From NCBI RefSeq assembly GCF_007858475.1, contig NZ_VIGX01000008.1, forward strand, positions 102,016-166,015: 64,000 bases of DNA. The letters are read 5' to 3'. This stretch comes from Tsukamurella conjunctivitidis (GTDB taxonomy: Bacteria > Actinomycetota > Actinomycetes > Mycobacteriales > Mycobacteriaceae). Positions 20,307 to 30,185 of the stretch are shown here, one piece after another (positions within the stretch are counted from its first letter, which is position 1; each line of letters opens with the position of its first letter). Below the pieces are notes generated by a model. That model made no database searches and was not told where the DNA came from. It was given only the letters and a program-made list of their open reading frames with translations. The translations under genes were made by a program, and so were the position numbers.

Positions 20307-20958
20307 CGACGTGCGGATCCTCGTCGTGGACGACGACTTCCGCGTGGCAGCACTGCACGCGAAGATCGTCGACACGATGGTCGGACTCACCACGGTCGGC
20401 TCCGCGCGCACGGTCTCCGAGGCGCGGGCGATCCTCGAGCGCGAGCGGGTCGACCTCGCGCTGGTGGACGTCTACCTCCCCGACGGCTCGGGCATCGACC
20501 TGGTGCGGGAGCTGCGGTGCGACGCCTTCATCCTCGGTGCCGCCGACGATGCCGCCAGCGTCCGCGCGGGACTCGCGGCGGGCGCGCTGCAGTACCTGAT
20601 CAAGCCCTTCCCCGCCACGGAGTTGGCACGCAGGCTGGGCGCCTACACCGCGTACCGCCGGATCCTCGGTTCCGCGGAGGTCACCCAGGAACAGGTCGAC
20701 GCCGCGTCCTCGGTGCTGCGCAGCGAGCGTCCCGCCCCGCGCCGCGACGACGGCGGTTCGGTGACGGAACGCCGGATCGTCGAGGCGCTGCGGGGGTCCG
20801 GAGAACCGATGCTCGCCGACGACATCGCCTCCGACGTCGGGGTCTCACCCGCCACCGCGCGCCGCTACCTCGCGGAACTGGTGCGGGACGGGACGCTGAC
20901 GATGGCGCTCCAGTACGGGACCACCGGCCGCCCCCGGCAGCGGTACGCACTGAGCTGA
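20299..20958 (+). CDS. CitB/DpiA-type response regulator
   Basis: 219 residues. The receiver domain has acidic residues D11-D13, phosphoacceptor D57 in LVDVYLPDGSG and K102 in YLIKPF. The position that normally holds the conserved switch Ser/Thr is G80 (AFILGAADD), which is unusual. The C-terminal helix-turn-helix about 150-219, with ADDIASDVGVSPATARRYL, is typical of the citrate-regulator family. It overlaps the kinase gene, which supports a cognate pair, and presumably activates the upstream citrate transporter gene. Confidence 0.9.
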   Translation: MSDDVRILVVDDDFRVAALHAKIVDTMVGLTTVGSARTVSEARAILERERVDLALVDVYLPDGSGIDLVRELRCDAFILGAADDAASVRAGLAAGALQYLIKPFPATELARRLGAYTAYRRILGSAEVTQEQVDAASSVLRSERPAPRRDDGGSVTERRIVEALRGSGEPMLADDIASDVGVSPATARRYLAELVRDGTLTMALQYGTTGRPRQRYALS

Positions 20959-21034
20959 GCCGACTTCCGCGCGCCGGGAACCGATCGATCGACTCCCCGG
21001 GTGCCGCGACGATGTTGGCGTTAGAGTCCATCGC

Positions 21035-22222
21035 ATGAGAATCACTCGGCTCGCGTTCGCTGCCGCCACTACCGCACTGCTGGGGGCCGGGCTGGTGGCC
21101 GCGCCGGCCGGCGCGGCGCCCGTCTGGTCGGGGCTGGACGCGGCGAACTACTCGGGACCGGTCCCGGGAGAGGGCGGCGAGCAGATCAGGTCCGTCCCGC
21201 TCGCGCAGGGACTGTCGCTCCCCGGCGCGGGGACGGCCAAGCGGGTGCTCTACTCGACCACCGATCAGCACGGCAAACCCGCTACCAGCACGGGGGCGAT
21301 CTTCCTGCCGGAGGGAGCGGCCCCCGCGGGCGGCTGGCCCGTGATCGCGTGGGCCCACGGCACCGTCGGCCTCGGTGATGATTGCGCCCCGTCGGCGAAC
21401 CCCCGCTCGGCCCGCGACCGCGAGTACCTCGGGCACTGGCTGGCACAGGGCTACGCGATCGTGGCGTCCGACTACGCGGGCCTCGGGACGCCGGGCCTCA
21501 TGAGCTACCTGAACAGCGTCTCGACCGCGCACAACGTGGTCGACTCGGTGGTGGCCGCACACAAGGACCGGTCGCTGAACCTGTCGAAGAAGTGGGCGAT
21601 CGTCGGCCAGTCGCAGGGCGGCGGAGCGGCCGTCAACAGCGCGCGCTGGGCGACGGAGTTCAGTGCCGGGAGCGGCCTGGACTACCGCGGCGTCGTCGCC
21701 ACGGGGACGCCGTTCAAGATCGAAGAAGTCGTCAAGAACGTCGGCCCCGCGACCGATCTGCCCGGCGGCCTGAGCTCCGCGGCCACCTCCTACACGGCCT
21801 ACATCCTCGCAGGGATCCGCGAGGCGAATCCCGGCGTGGACTTCGATTCGGTGCTCACACCGCGTGGCAAGGCGGCCGCCGCGAAGGCGGAGATCCAGTG
21901 CTACGCGCAGCTCAGCACCACACTCGCCGGGCAGAAGCCGACCGACTTCGTGAGCGCGAAGGTGAGCACCGTGCCGGGAGCGAGTGCGGCGCTCGACCGG
22001 TACATGGGGACCCCCACCTCGGGGTACGACCGGCCCGTCTTCCTGGGCGTCGGACTCAAGGACACCGATGTGCCGGTCCAGTCGTCGATCGCCCTGGCCG
22101 CGGCGCTGAAGAAGAGCGGCACGACGGTCGAACTGCACCAGTACCCGACCGCCGATCACAGCGGCGCCGTGCTCCAGTCGATGAAGGACTCGACGCCCTT
22201 CCTCGCGCGCGTCTTCGCCTGA
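21035..22222 (+). CDS. Secreted lipase-family alpha/beta hydrolase
   Basis: 395 residues with a Sec signal peptide about 1-27 (cleavage near AGA-AP). The mature enzyme resembles secretory lipase-family (LIP) proteins of actinobacteria. The HGT segment in WAHGTVGLGDD forms the oxyanion region, S193 in VGQSQGGG is the nucleophile, and an acid near KDTDVPV and a His near TADHSG complete the triad. Substrates are probably acylglycerols or other esters outside the cell. TAGAGT (21022-21027) lies 7 bases before the ATG with no ribosome-binding site, a leaderless pattern. Confidence 0.85.
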   Translation: MRITRLAFAAATTALLGAGLVAAPAGAAPVWSGLDAANYSGPVPGEGGEQIRSVPLAQGLSLPGAGTAKRVLYSTTDQHGKPATSTGAIFLPEGAAPAGGWPVIAWAHGTVGLGDDCAPSANPRSARDREYLGHWLAQGYAIVASDYAGLGTPGLMSYLNSVSTAHNVVDSVVAAHKDRSLNLSKKWAIVGQSQGGGAAVNSARWATEFSAGSGLDYRGVVATGTPFKIEEVVKNVGPATDLPGGLSSAATSYTAYILAGIREANPGVDFDSVLTPRGKAAAAKAEIQCYAQLSTTLAGQKPTDFVSAKVSTVPGASAALDRYMGTPTSGYDRPVFLGVGLKDTDVPVQSSIALAAALKKSGTTVELHQYPTADHSGAVLQSMKDSTPFLARVFA

Positions 22223-22318
22223 TCGCCCACGCCGGATCCGGCGCCGGCGACCGGCGCGCTTGACCATGCCGCGACGTCATGGTTTCTCCTGGAGCCACCC
22301 CGCCGAGAGGAGATCGCC

Positions 22319-24208
22319 ATGCCGCTACCGAACATCATCACCGTCGAGGAGTTCTTCGCATCGCCCGTCCGGGCCGCCGCGAAGATCTCGCCCGACGGCA
22401 CCCGGATCGCCTTCCTGGCGCCGTCGGAGGGGCGGCTCAACGTCTGGGTCGAGGACCTCGATGGGGACGAACCCGCCCGACGCGTCACCGCCGACGCGAC
22501 CCGCAGCGTTCAGATGTTCTACTGGACCACCGATCCGCGCTGGCTGATCTACCTGCAGGACAACGGCGGCGACGAGCGCTGGCACCTGCTGCGGGCGGAC
22601 TTGGACGACCCGGACGCGTCCGCCGTCGACCTCACCCCCTTCGAGGGGGCGACCACGTTCCTGATGGATCTCCCGATCGCGCGCCCCGGCGTCGCCATCG
22701 TCTCGACCAACGCGCGCAAGGTCGACGAGTTCGACGTCTTCGAGATCGACATCGCCACTGGAACGCTCACCGAGATCGAGCGCAACCCCGGCAACGTCGC
22801 CGGCTGGGTGTACGGCGCCGACGGCACCCTGTTCGCCTCCACGCAGGACGCGGAGGGCGCGATCACGATCCGCCGCTGGGATTCCGCGGCACGGGAGCTC
22901 CGCCCGATCGCGGAGTTCGACGGGATCGACTACCCGCTCGGCGTCTTCCCGATCGTCCCGTCGCCCGACGGCGGCCTCTGGCTCGGGTCCAACCGCGGTA
23001 CCGACCGCACGCGCGTCGTGCACGTCGACGGCCGCACCGGAGCGCTGACCGAGGTGGACGCGCACCCGACGCTCGACCTCGACACCACCGGCCTGGTCGC
23101 GCCGACCCTGCCGCAGCCGCTCATCGTCGACCCCCGCACCGGCGCCCTGCTGGGCGTGCGCTACCTGGGGGAGCGCCAGGAGATCCACGCCCTGGACGCG
23201 GGCTTCGGAGAGGTGCTGACGGCACTGCGCAGCCTGTCCGACGGCGACATCGGTGCCCTGTCGTCGGACCTCGACGGGAACCGCTGGGTGGTCTCCTTCG
23301 TGCACGACCGCGACCCGGGCGTCACCTATCTCTACGACCACCGCACCGGTGGATCCCGGTTGCTGTTCCGCCCGTTCCCGCACCTCGATCCGGAGCTCCT
23401 CGCGCCGATGCGGCCCATCACGATCACCGCGCGCGACGGGCGCGCGCTGCCGTCGTTCCTCACGCTGCCGCAGGGTGTGGACCCCGTCGGCCTGCCGCTG
23501 GTGCTCCTCGTGCACGGCGGCCCGTGGTTCCGCGACACCTGGGGCTACCACGGCGAGGTTCAGCTGCTCGCGAACCGCGGCTACGCGGTGCTGCAGGTGA
23601 ACTTCCGCGGTTCCACCGGCTACGGCAAGGCCCACATGCAGGCGGGCATCGGCGAACTCGCCGGAGCCATGCATGACGACCTTATCGACGCGGTGCAGTG
23701 GGCCGTGGCGGAGGGGATCGCCGATCCGGAGCGGCTCGCGATCTTCGGCGGCTCGTACGGCGGCTACGCGGCGCTGGTCGGCGTCACCTTCACCCCGGAC
23801 GTCTTCGCCGCCGCGATCGACTACGTCGGCATCTCGAGCCTGCCCAACTTCATGGCGACGCTGCCCGAGATCGCGCGGCCGTACCTCGCCAACAACTGGA
23901 TCCGCTACGTGGGCGACCCGTCGGACCCGGATCAGCGCGCCGACATGCTCGCCCGCTCACCGATCACCCGGGTCGACGAGATCCGCACCCCGCTCCTCGT
24001 GGTCCAGGGCGCGAACGATCCGCGGGTGGTCCAGGCCGAGTCCGACAACCTGGTGGAGGCGCTCCGCGCCCGCGGCGTCGACGTCGAGTACATGATCAAG
24101 GCCGACGAGGGCCACGGCTTCGTCAATCCGGAGAACACGATCGACATGTTCCGGGCGACGGAGCGCTTCCTGGCGCAGCACCTCGGCGGGCGCACCGCCG
24201 AGGGCTGA
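22319..24208 (+). CDS. S9-family (prolyl oligopeptidase-type) serine peptidase
   Basis: 629 residues, no signal peptide. An N-terminal beta-propeller of about 350 residues gates a C-terminal alpha/beta hydrolase. Catalytic S479 sits in GGSYGGYA, with D567 in QGANDPRV and H599 in DEGHGF, the complete triad in the usual order. HGGPWFRDTWGY provides the oxyanion site. Such enzymes cleave short peptides or act as acylaminoacyl-peptidases; the specificity is not readable. The ATG follows AGAGGAGA. The gene ends 3 bases before the convergent paaK stop. Confidence 0.9.
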   Translation: MPLPNIITVEEFFASPVRAAAKISPDGTRIAFLAPSEGRLNVWVEDLDGDEPARRVTADATRSVQMFYWTTDPRWLIYLQDNGGDERWHLLRADLDDPDASAVDLTPFEGATTFLMDLPIARPGVAIVSTNARKVDEFDVFEIDIATGTLTEIERNPGNVAGWVYGADGTLFASTQDAEGAITIRRWDSAARELRPIAEFDGIDYPLGVFPIVPSPDGGLWLGSNRGTDRTRVVHVDGRTGALTEVDAHPTLDLDTTGLVAPTLPQPLIVDPRTGALLGVRYLGERQEIHALDAGFGEVLTALRSLSDGDIGALSSDLDGNRWVVSFVHDRDPGVTYLYDHRTGGSRLLFRPFPHLDPELLAPMRPITITARDGRALPSFLTLPQGVDPVGLPLVLLVHGGPWFRDTWGYHGEVQLLANRGYAVLQVNFRGSTGYGKAHMQAGIGELAGAMHDDLIDAVQWAVAEGIADPERLAIFGGSYGGYAALVGVTFTPDVFAAAIDYVGISSLPNFMATLPEIARPYLANNWIRYVGDPSDPDQRADMLARSPITRVDEIRTPLLVVQGANDPRVVQAESDNLVEALRARGVDVEYMIKADEGHGFVNPENTIDMFRATERFLAQHLGGRTAEG

Positions 24209-24211
24209 GCG

Positions 24212-25501
24212 TCAGTCCTTCGGCCGGTTGTCGACGAGCCGGCGGGCCTTCCCGACGGTTCGCTCGATGCCGCCGGGCGGGAGGACCTCGACATCGACGG
24301 TGACGCCGATCCTGTCCTTGATGAGCTCGGTGAGCGTGTCGCTCGCCCGCTCGTCGAGGGGGCGGTCGTGGCGGTGCTCGACCTTCACCGTCAGCCGGTC
24401 CATGCGTCCGGGGCGGTCCAGGACGCATTGGAACTGCGGTGCGAGGGAGTCGATGCCGAGGATCAGCTCCTCGATCTGGGTGGGGAAGAGATTGACGCCG
24501 CGCAGGATCATCATGTCGTCGGTGCGGCCCGTGACCTTCTCCATCCGGCGCATCGTGCGGGCGGTACCGGGCAGCAGGCGGGTGAGATCGCGGGTGCGGT
24601 ACCGGATGATGGGCGTGGCCTGTTTGGTGAGTGAGGTGAAGACCAGCTCGCCGTGCTCGCCGTCGGGCAGTACCTCCCCGGTCATCGGATCGATGATCTC
24701 GGGGTAGAAGTGGTCCTCCCAGACGTGGAGGCCGTCCTTCGTCTCGACGCACTCCATCGCGACGCCGGGACCGATCACCTCGGAAAGGCCGTAGATGTCC
24801 ACGGCGTCGATGCCGACCTCCTGCTCGAGTTCGGTGCGCATCCGGTCGGTCCAGGGCTCGGCGCCGAAGACGCCGGTGCGCAGGGACGTCGCCCGCGGGT
24901 CGATCCCCATGGCGCGCATGGTGTCCACGATGGTGAGCATGTAGCTCGGCGTCACCATGATCGCGTCGGGCTCGAAGTCCTGGATCAGTTGGATCTGCTT
25001 CTCCGTCTGCCCGCCCGACATCGGGATCACGGTCGCGCCCAGGCGTTCGGCTCCGTAGTGCGCGCCGAGACCGCCCGTGAACAGGCCGTAGCCGTAGGAG
25101 ACGTGCACCCGGTCGCCCGCGCGGACGCCCGCGGCGCGCAGCGACCGGGCCACCACGTCGGCCCACATGGCGATGTCGTCGGCCGTGTACCCCACCACGG
25201 TGGGACGGCCGGTGGTGCCGGACGAGGCGTGGATCCGCGCGACCCGCTCACGGGGCACCGCGAACATGCCGAACGGGTAGTTCTCCCGCAGATCGGCTTT
25301 CGTCGTGAGCGGGAATTTCGCGAGGTCGGAAAGCTCCTTCAGGTCGCTGGGATGCACGCCGGCTTCGTCGAACGCGCGGCGGTAGTGGGGCACGTTCTCG
25401 TAGGCGTGGGTGAGGGACCACTGCATGCGCTCGAGCTGCAGGGCGGAGATCCGGTCGCGGGTCGCGAACTCGATGTCGTCGGTCGGGACGGTCGATGTCA
25501 T
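24212..25501 (-). CDS. paaK: Phenylacetate-CoA ligase
   Basis: Activates phenylacetate to phenylacetyl-CoA with ATP, the entry step of the aerobic hybrid pathway. The 429-residue adenylate-forming enzyme has the P-loop SSGTTGRPTV near 93-102, YGLSEV, and the C-terminal DDMMILRGVNLFP region with a conserved Lys near the end (GKARRLV). The length is standard. It is the last gene of the minus-strand paa operon, with GAGGAA before its ATG, and its expression should follow the PaaR-type operator at 31824-31847. Confidence 0.95.
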   Translation of the reverse strand: MTSTVPTDDIEFATRDRISALQLERMQWSLTHAYENVPHYRRAFDEAGVHPSDLKELSDLAKFPLTTKADLRENYPFGMFAVPRERVARIHASSGTTGRPTVVGYTADDIAMWADVVARSLRAAGVRAGDRVHVSYGYGLFTGGLGAHYGAERLGATVIPMSGGQTEKQIQLIQDFEPDAIMVTPSYMLTIVDTMRAMGIDPRATSLRTGVFGAEPWTDRMRTELEQEVGIDAVDIYGLSEVIGPGVAMECVETKDGLHVWEDHFYPEIIDPMTGEVLPDGEHGELVFTSLTKQATPIIRYRTRDLTRLLPGTARTMRRMEKVTGRTDDMMILRGVNLFPTQIEELILGIDSLAPQFQCVLDRPGRMDRLTVKVEHRHDRPLDERASDTLTELIKDRIGVTVDVEVLPPGGIERTVGKARRLVDNRPKD

Positions 25502-25541
25502 GGCTGGCTTCCTCGGGCTGGGTCGGCTGATCGCGGCGGGT

Positions 25542-26621
25542 TCAGGCGTCGTAGTCGACGGTGACGGCGTCGCTGGTCGGATACGTCTGGCAGGTCAGGA
25601 CGAAGCCGGCGGCCACCTCGTCGTCCTCGAGGGCGTAGTTGCGGCGCATGTCGACGGTGCCGCACAGCACCTTTGCGCGGCACGTGCCGCACACGCCGCC
25701 CTTGCACGCGAACGGCAGGTCGGGACGGAAGGCCTCGGCACCGTCGAGCAGGGTGTCGTCCTGCGCGATCGTGCCGGTGGCGCTCCGTCCGTCGAGCACG
25801 ACGGTGACGGCGCTGCTCGGCCCGGTGACGCCGGGCTCGCGGTGCCGCTCCTGGGGCGGCGGGGTGCCGTCGTCGACGTAGAACAGTTCGCGGTGGATCG
25901 CGGTGCGCGCGACGCCGAGTTCGGCGAGGACGGCCTCCGAGTCGGTGACCATGCCGTGCGGTCCGCAGAGCCAGAAGTGGTCGACGTCCGCGGTCGGGAC
26001 GACGGTGCGCAGCAGCGCGCGCAGGCGCTCGGCGTCGACGCGGCCGGTGAACAGTTCCACGTCGCGCGGCTCGCGGCTCAGGACGTGGATCACGTCCAGC
26101 CGGTCGTGGTAGCGGTCCTTGAGGTCGGCGATCTCGTCGGCGAACATCACCGACCGCGTGCGCCGATTGCCGTAGATGAGGATCACCCGGGCCGCGGGAT
26201 TGGCGAGCACCGTGCCGGCGATCGACAGCATCGGCGTGATGCCGGAGCCCGCGGCGATGAGCACGTGCACGCCGCCCGCGTCGGGGTCGGCCGCGAAAGT
26301 ACCTGTGGGGCCCTGCACCTCGATGGTGTCGCCGGCGCGGACCCGGTGCACCAGCCACGAGGAGAACAGGCCGTCGGTGACCTCGCGGACGCCCACGCGG
26401 GGCCGCTCGCCGACCGGGGCGCAGATCGAGTAGGACCGGCGGTGCTCGACCCCGTCGATGATGCGGCGCAGCGTCAGCGATTGCCCGGCGGCGAAGACGA
26501 ACTCGTCGGCGAGGTCGGCGGGGACGTCGAAGGTGACGGCGACCGCGTCGTCGCACAGCGACTCGACGTCGGCCACGGTGAGCGCGTGGAAGGCGCGGCC
26601 GCGGAGGGCGGTGGCGGTCAT
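25542..26621 (-). CDS. paaE: Phenylacetyl-CoA epoxidase reductase subunit
   Basis: Passes electrons from NADPH to the diiron PaaA subunit. 359 residues: a ferredoxin-reductase module (FAD motif RRSYSICAP, NADPH domain with GSGITPM and CGPHG) and a C-terminal plant-type 2Fe-2S ferredoxin with CKGGVCGTC and a distal Cys in VLTCQTYP. Its ATG overlaps the paaD stop by one base (TGATG). It lies between paaD and paaK in the operon. Confidence 0.95.
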   Translation of the reverse strand: MTATALRGRAFHALTVADVESLCDDAVAVTFDVPADLADEFVFAAGQSLTLRRIIDGVEHRRSYSICAPVGERPRVGVREVTDGLFSSWLVHRVRAGDTIEVQGPTGTFAADPDAGGVHVLIAAGSGITPMLSIAGTVLANPAARVILIYGNRRTRSVMFADEIADLKDRYHDRLDVIHVLSREPRDVELFTGRVDAERLRALLRTVVPTADVDHFWLCGPHGMVTDSEAVLAELGVARTAIHRELFYVDDGTPPPQERHREPGVTGPSSAVTVVLDGRSATGTIAQDDTLLDGAEAFRPDLPFACKGGVCGTCRAKVLCGTVDMRRNYALEDDEVAAGFVLTCQTYPTSDAVTVDYDA

Positions 26622-27130
26622 CAGATCTCCTTGACGTGGTCGAAGGGCTCGCGGCAGTCCAGGCAGCGGTAGAGCGCCTTGCACGGCGTCGCGCTGAACT
26701 CGGAGCCGAGGCGCGTGCTGGTGGAACCGCAGGCCGGACACGCGATCCGGCGCGGCCGAGGCCGCAGGGTCAGAGGAATGGGGCCGTCGCCGCGGCGGGG
26801 CGCGGGGCCGGGCGTCGAGTACCCGGCGGCGCGGAGCTTGGCGCGGCCGGCGTCGGTGATCCAGTCCGTGGTCCACGCGGGGGACAGGGCGGTCTCGATC
26901 GTGACCTCGCCGTATCCGGCGGCGCGGAGTGCGCTCTCGATGTCCGCGCGGATGGTGCCCATCGCCGGGCAGCTCGAGTAGGTGGGGGTGATCGTCACGG
27001 TCACAGTGCCGTTGGCGGTTTCGGAGACGTCGCGGACGATGCCGAGGTCCGCGAGCGTGACCTGGGGCATCTCCGGGTCGAGGACGGCGCCCACGACGTC
27101 GAGGGCGATGCGGGTCGCGGTGGTGGGCAC
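26621..27130 (-). CDS. paaD: Phenylacetyl-CoA epoxidase assembly protein PaaD
   Basis: 169 residues. The N-terminal MIP18/DUF59 domain holds LDPEMPQVTLADLGIV and TPTYSSCPAM, typical of Fe-S or diiron maturation factors. A C-terminal zinc-ribbon-like tail has CPACGS and YRCLDC. It is needed for making active PaaABCE in other bacteria, probably through metal-centre insertion. The GTG start at 27130 follows GGAGGTG and comes one base after the paaC stop; the stop overlaps paaE. Confidence 0.93.
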   Translation of the reverse strand: MPTTATRIALDVVGAVLDPEMPQVTLADLGIVRDVSETANGTVTVTITPTYSSCPAMGTIRADIESALRAAGYGEVTIETALSPAWTTDWITDAGRAKLRAAGYSTPGPAPRRGDGPIPLTLRPRPRRIACPACGSTSTRLGSEFSATPCKALYRCLDCREPFDHVKEI

Positions 27131-27131
27131 G

Positions 27132-28049
27132 TCACCACCTCCCTTCGGGGTGTGCGCGTGCCACGGACTGCATGTCGGCGAGGATGCGGCTGAGCTCCTC
27201 GGTGTGCAGGCCCTGTCGCCCGGCTCGCCCGCCGACGCGTGCCACGCCCGGCGCATCGGGGACGGGGAGCCCGGCGGCGCCGAAGGTGAGCGCCATGACC
27301 GCATCGAACTCGGCCCGCAGCTCGCGCGGGTCCACGGCGATGCCGGAGGCCGCGAGCGCGAGCTCCTCGGCCGACGGCTCGAACAGCTCGGGCACGTACG
27401 GCCAGACCCTGGCGATCGCCGCCTCGGTCCGCCGCCGTGACTCGTCGGTGCCCTGCGCGAGGGTGACCACCCACCGAGCGGCGTAGTCGCGGTGGTAGGT
27501 GATCTCCTTGACGCCCTTGGCCGCCACCGCGGCGAGCACGGGGTCGCGCGATGTCCGCAGGCGGTCGAACAGGGCCAGGCGGGCGGTGGCGAAGACCAGC
27601 AGCCGCACCATCGAGACGGCGAAGTCGCCGTTGTCGAGTTCGACCAGCCGGACGTTGCGGAACGCCGCATCGTCGCGGAAGAAGGCCAGCGCGTCCTCGG
27701 CAGGCACGGGGGAGTCGTCCGCGACGTGCGGCACGACCGCGGGGTCGGCCGCCGCCGCGCGGGCCAGCAGCAGGCGGGCCTGTCCGATGAGGTCGAGGCC
27801 GACGTTGGCGAGCGCGACCTCCTCCTCGAGTTCGGGCGCGCGGGTGCTCCATTCGGCGAGCCGCTGCGCGGAGATCAGCGCGTCGTCGCCGAGCATCAGG
27901 CAGTAGACGGCGAGGGCATGCGGGTCGGCGCCGTCGGGCATCGTCGTGTCCACGCCGGCGAGGGGCTCGTCGAAGCCGGTGCCGAAGGCCCACTGGCCGT
28001 GGGAGTCCGAGTCGACGAGGCCGTCGTAGGCGCTGTCGTGATCGATCAT
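27132..28049 (-). CDS. paaC: Phenylacetyl-CoA epoxidase structural subunit PaaC
   Basis: A ferritin-like helical partner that stabilises catalytic PaaA. About 305 residues with YCLMLGDDALISAQRLAEW and the EITYHRDYAARWV segment of the family. Two in-frame ATGs occur at 28058 and 28049. AGGA directly abuts the first but sits 9 bases before the second, so I prefer 28049; the same AGCC-ATG context precedes paaA, paaK and fadH. It is a middle gene of the paaA-E cluster. Confidence 0.92.
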   Translation of the reverse strand: MIDHDSAYDGLVDSDSHGQWAFGTGFDEPLAGVDTTMPDGADPHALAVYCLMLGDDALISAQRLAEWSTRAPELEEEVALANVGLDLIGQARLLLARAAAADPAVVPHVADDSPVPAEDALAFFRDDAAFRNVRLVELDNGDFAVSMVRLLVFATARLALFDRLRTSRDPVLAAVAAKGVKEITYHRDYAARWVVTLAQGTDESRRRTEAAIARVWPYVPELFEPSAEELALAASGIAVDPRELRAEFDAVMALTFGAAGLPVPDAPGVARVGGRAGRQGLHTEELSRILADMQSVARAHPEGRW

Positions 28050-28106
28050 GGCTGTCATTCCTGTTCGCGGGCTGAGCGAGAGAGCGGCCGGATGGTGGCC
28101 GATCGG

Positions 28107-28403
28107 TCACATGTGCGGGACGGACTCGGGGATGTCGTAGAAGGTCGGGTGGCGGTAGACCTTGTCGCCGCTCGGCGCGAAGAACGGGTCCTTCTCCGAC
28201 GGGCTGGAGGCGACGACGTCGGTGGAGCGGACCACCCAGATGCTCACGCCCTCGTTGCGGCGGGTGTAGACGTCGCGGGCGTTGCGCAGCGCCATTTCCG
28301 CGTCGGCGGCGTGCAGGGACCCCACGTGCACGTGGTTGAGCCCGCGCTTGCCGCGCAGGAAGACCTCGTACAGGGGCCAGTCGATGCGGGTCTGCTCGGT
28401 CAT
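28107..28403 (-). CDS. paaB: Phenylacetyl-CoA epoxidase subunit PaaB
   Basis: A 98-residue small subunit of the PaaABCE multicomponent epoxidase that connects PaaA-PaaC units. The segments WPLYEVFLRGKRGLNHVHVG and ARDVYTRRNEGVSIWVV are typical. It begins 2 bases after the paaA stop, showing tight coupling. It has no catalytic residues of its own. Confidence 0.95.
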   Translation of the reverse strand: MTEQTRIDWPLYEVFLRGKRGLNHVHVGSLHAADAEMALRNARDVYTRRNEGVSIWVVRSTDVVASSPSEKDPFFAPSGDKVYRHPTFYDIPESVPHM

Positions 28404-28405
28404 CT

Positions 28406-29350
<945 letters not shown>

Positions 29351-29374
29351 GGCTGTGCCTTCCGTGCGGCTGGG

Positions 29375-30157
29375 TCAGCGACCGGTGAACTCGGGGCGGC
29401 GCTTGGCGAGGAAGGCCTCGACGGCGCCGCGGTGGTCGGCGGTGGCGGCGAGCGGGCCGGCGCTCGCGCGCTCGCGTTCGAGGGCGTCGTCGAGCGAGGG
29501 GAGCGACTCCGCGATGAGCGACTTGGCCGCGGCGAACGCCGCGGTTGGGCCGCCCGCGAGCCGCCGCGCGATCTTCTCGGCGGTGGCGGCGTGCTCGTCG
29601 TCGGGTGCGACCTGCGCGATGAGTCCCCAGTCGAGCGCCTGTGCCGCGGGGATCTTCGTCCCGAGCAGGATGAACGCGCGCGTGCGGACCGCGCCGATGG
29701 CGTCGACGAGGGTCCTGGTGAGGCCGGAGTCCGAGGCCAGGCCGATGGCGGTGAAGGCGGTCGCGAAGGTCGCGCCCTCGGAGGCGACGACCACGTCGGC
29801 AGCGAGCGCGAGGCCGAGTCCGGCGCCGACGCACGCGCCCTGCACGGCGGCGACGACGGGGACCTCGAGCGCGGCGATGCCGGAGATGAGCGGGTTGTAG
29901 TGCTCGGCGACCGTGTCCATGGAGCGCTCGGGCGATCGGCCCAGCGCGGCCGCGTGCTCGCCGAGGTCCTGGCCGACGCAGAAGTTGCGGCCCTCGGCGC
30001 GGATCAGCACCGCCCGGACCGTGTCGTCGGCGGCGATCGACCGGACACCGTCGAGCAGTGCGGTCTTGAGCGACAGGTCGAGAGCGTTGGCGGCCTGCGG
30101 GCGGTTGAGCGTGAGCACGGCGAGGCCGTCGGTGACGGTGAGGGTGGCGGAATCCAT
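29375..30157 (-). CDS. paaG: 1,2-epoxyphenylacetyl-CoA isomerase
   Basis: Turns the ring epoxide into oxepin-CoA. The 260-residue crotonase carries FCVGQDL, YNPLI, an Asp at IGLASDSGLT where E. coli PaaG has its catalytic Asp, and the C-terminal FLAKRRPEFTGR signature of PaaG. The ordinary hydratase glutamates are missing at the matching positions, which separates it from the PaaF-like crotonase of the same operon. GAGGAG precedes the ATG. Confidence 0.9.
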   Translation of the reverse strand: MDSATLTVTDGLAVLTLNRPQAANALDLSLKTALLDGVRSIAADDTVRAVLIRAEGRNFCVGQDLGEHAAALGRSPERSMDTVAEHYNPLISGIAALEVPVVAAVQGACVGAGLGLALAADVVVASEGATFATAFTAIGLASDSGLTRTLVDAIGAVRTRAFILLGTKIPAAQALDWGLIAQVAPDDEHAATAEKIARRLAGGPTAAFAAAKSLIAESLPSLDDALERERASAGPLAATADHRGAVEAFLAKRRPEFTGR

Positions 30158-30185
30158 GGGGTCTCCTCGGATCGATGTCAGCGGG

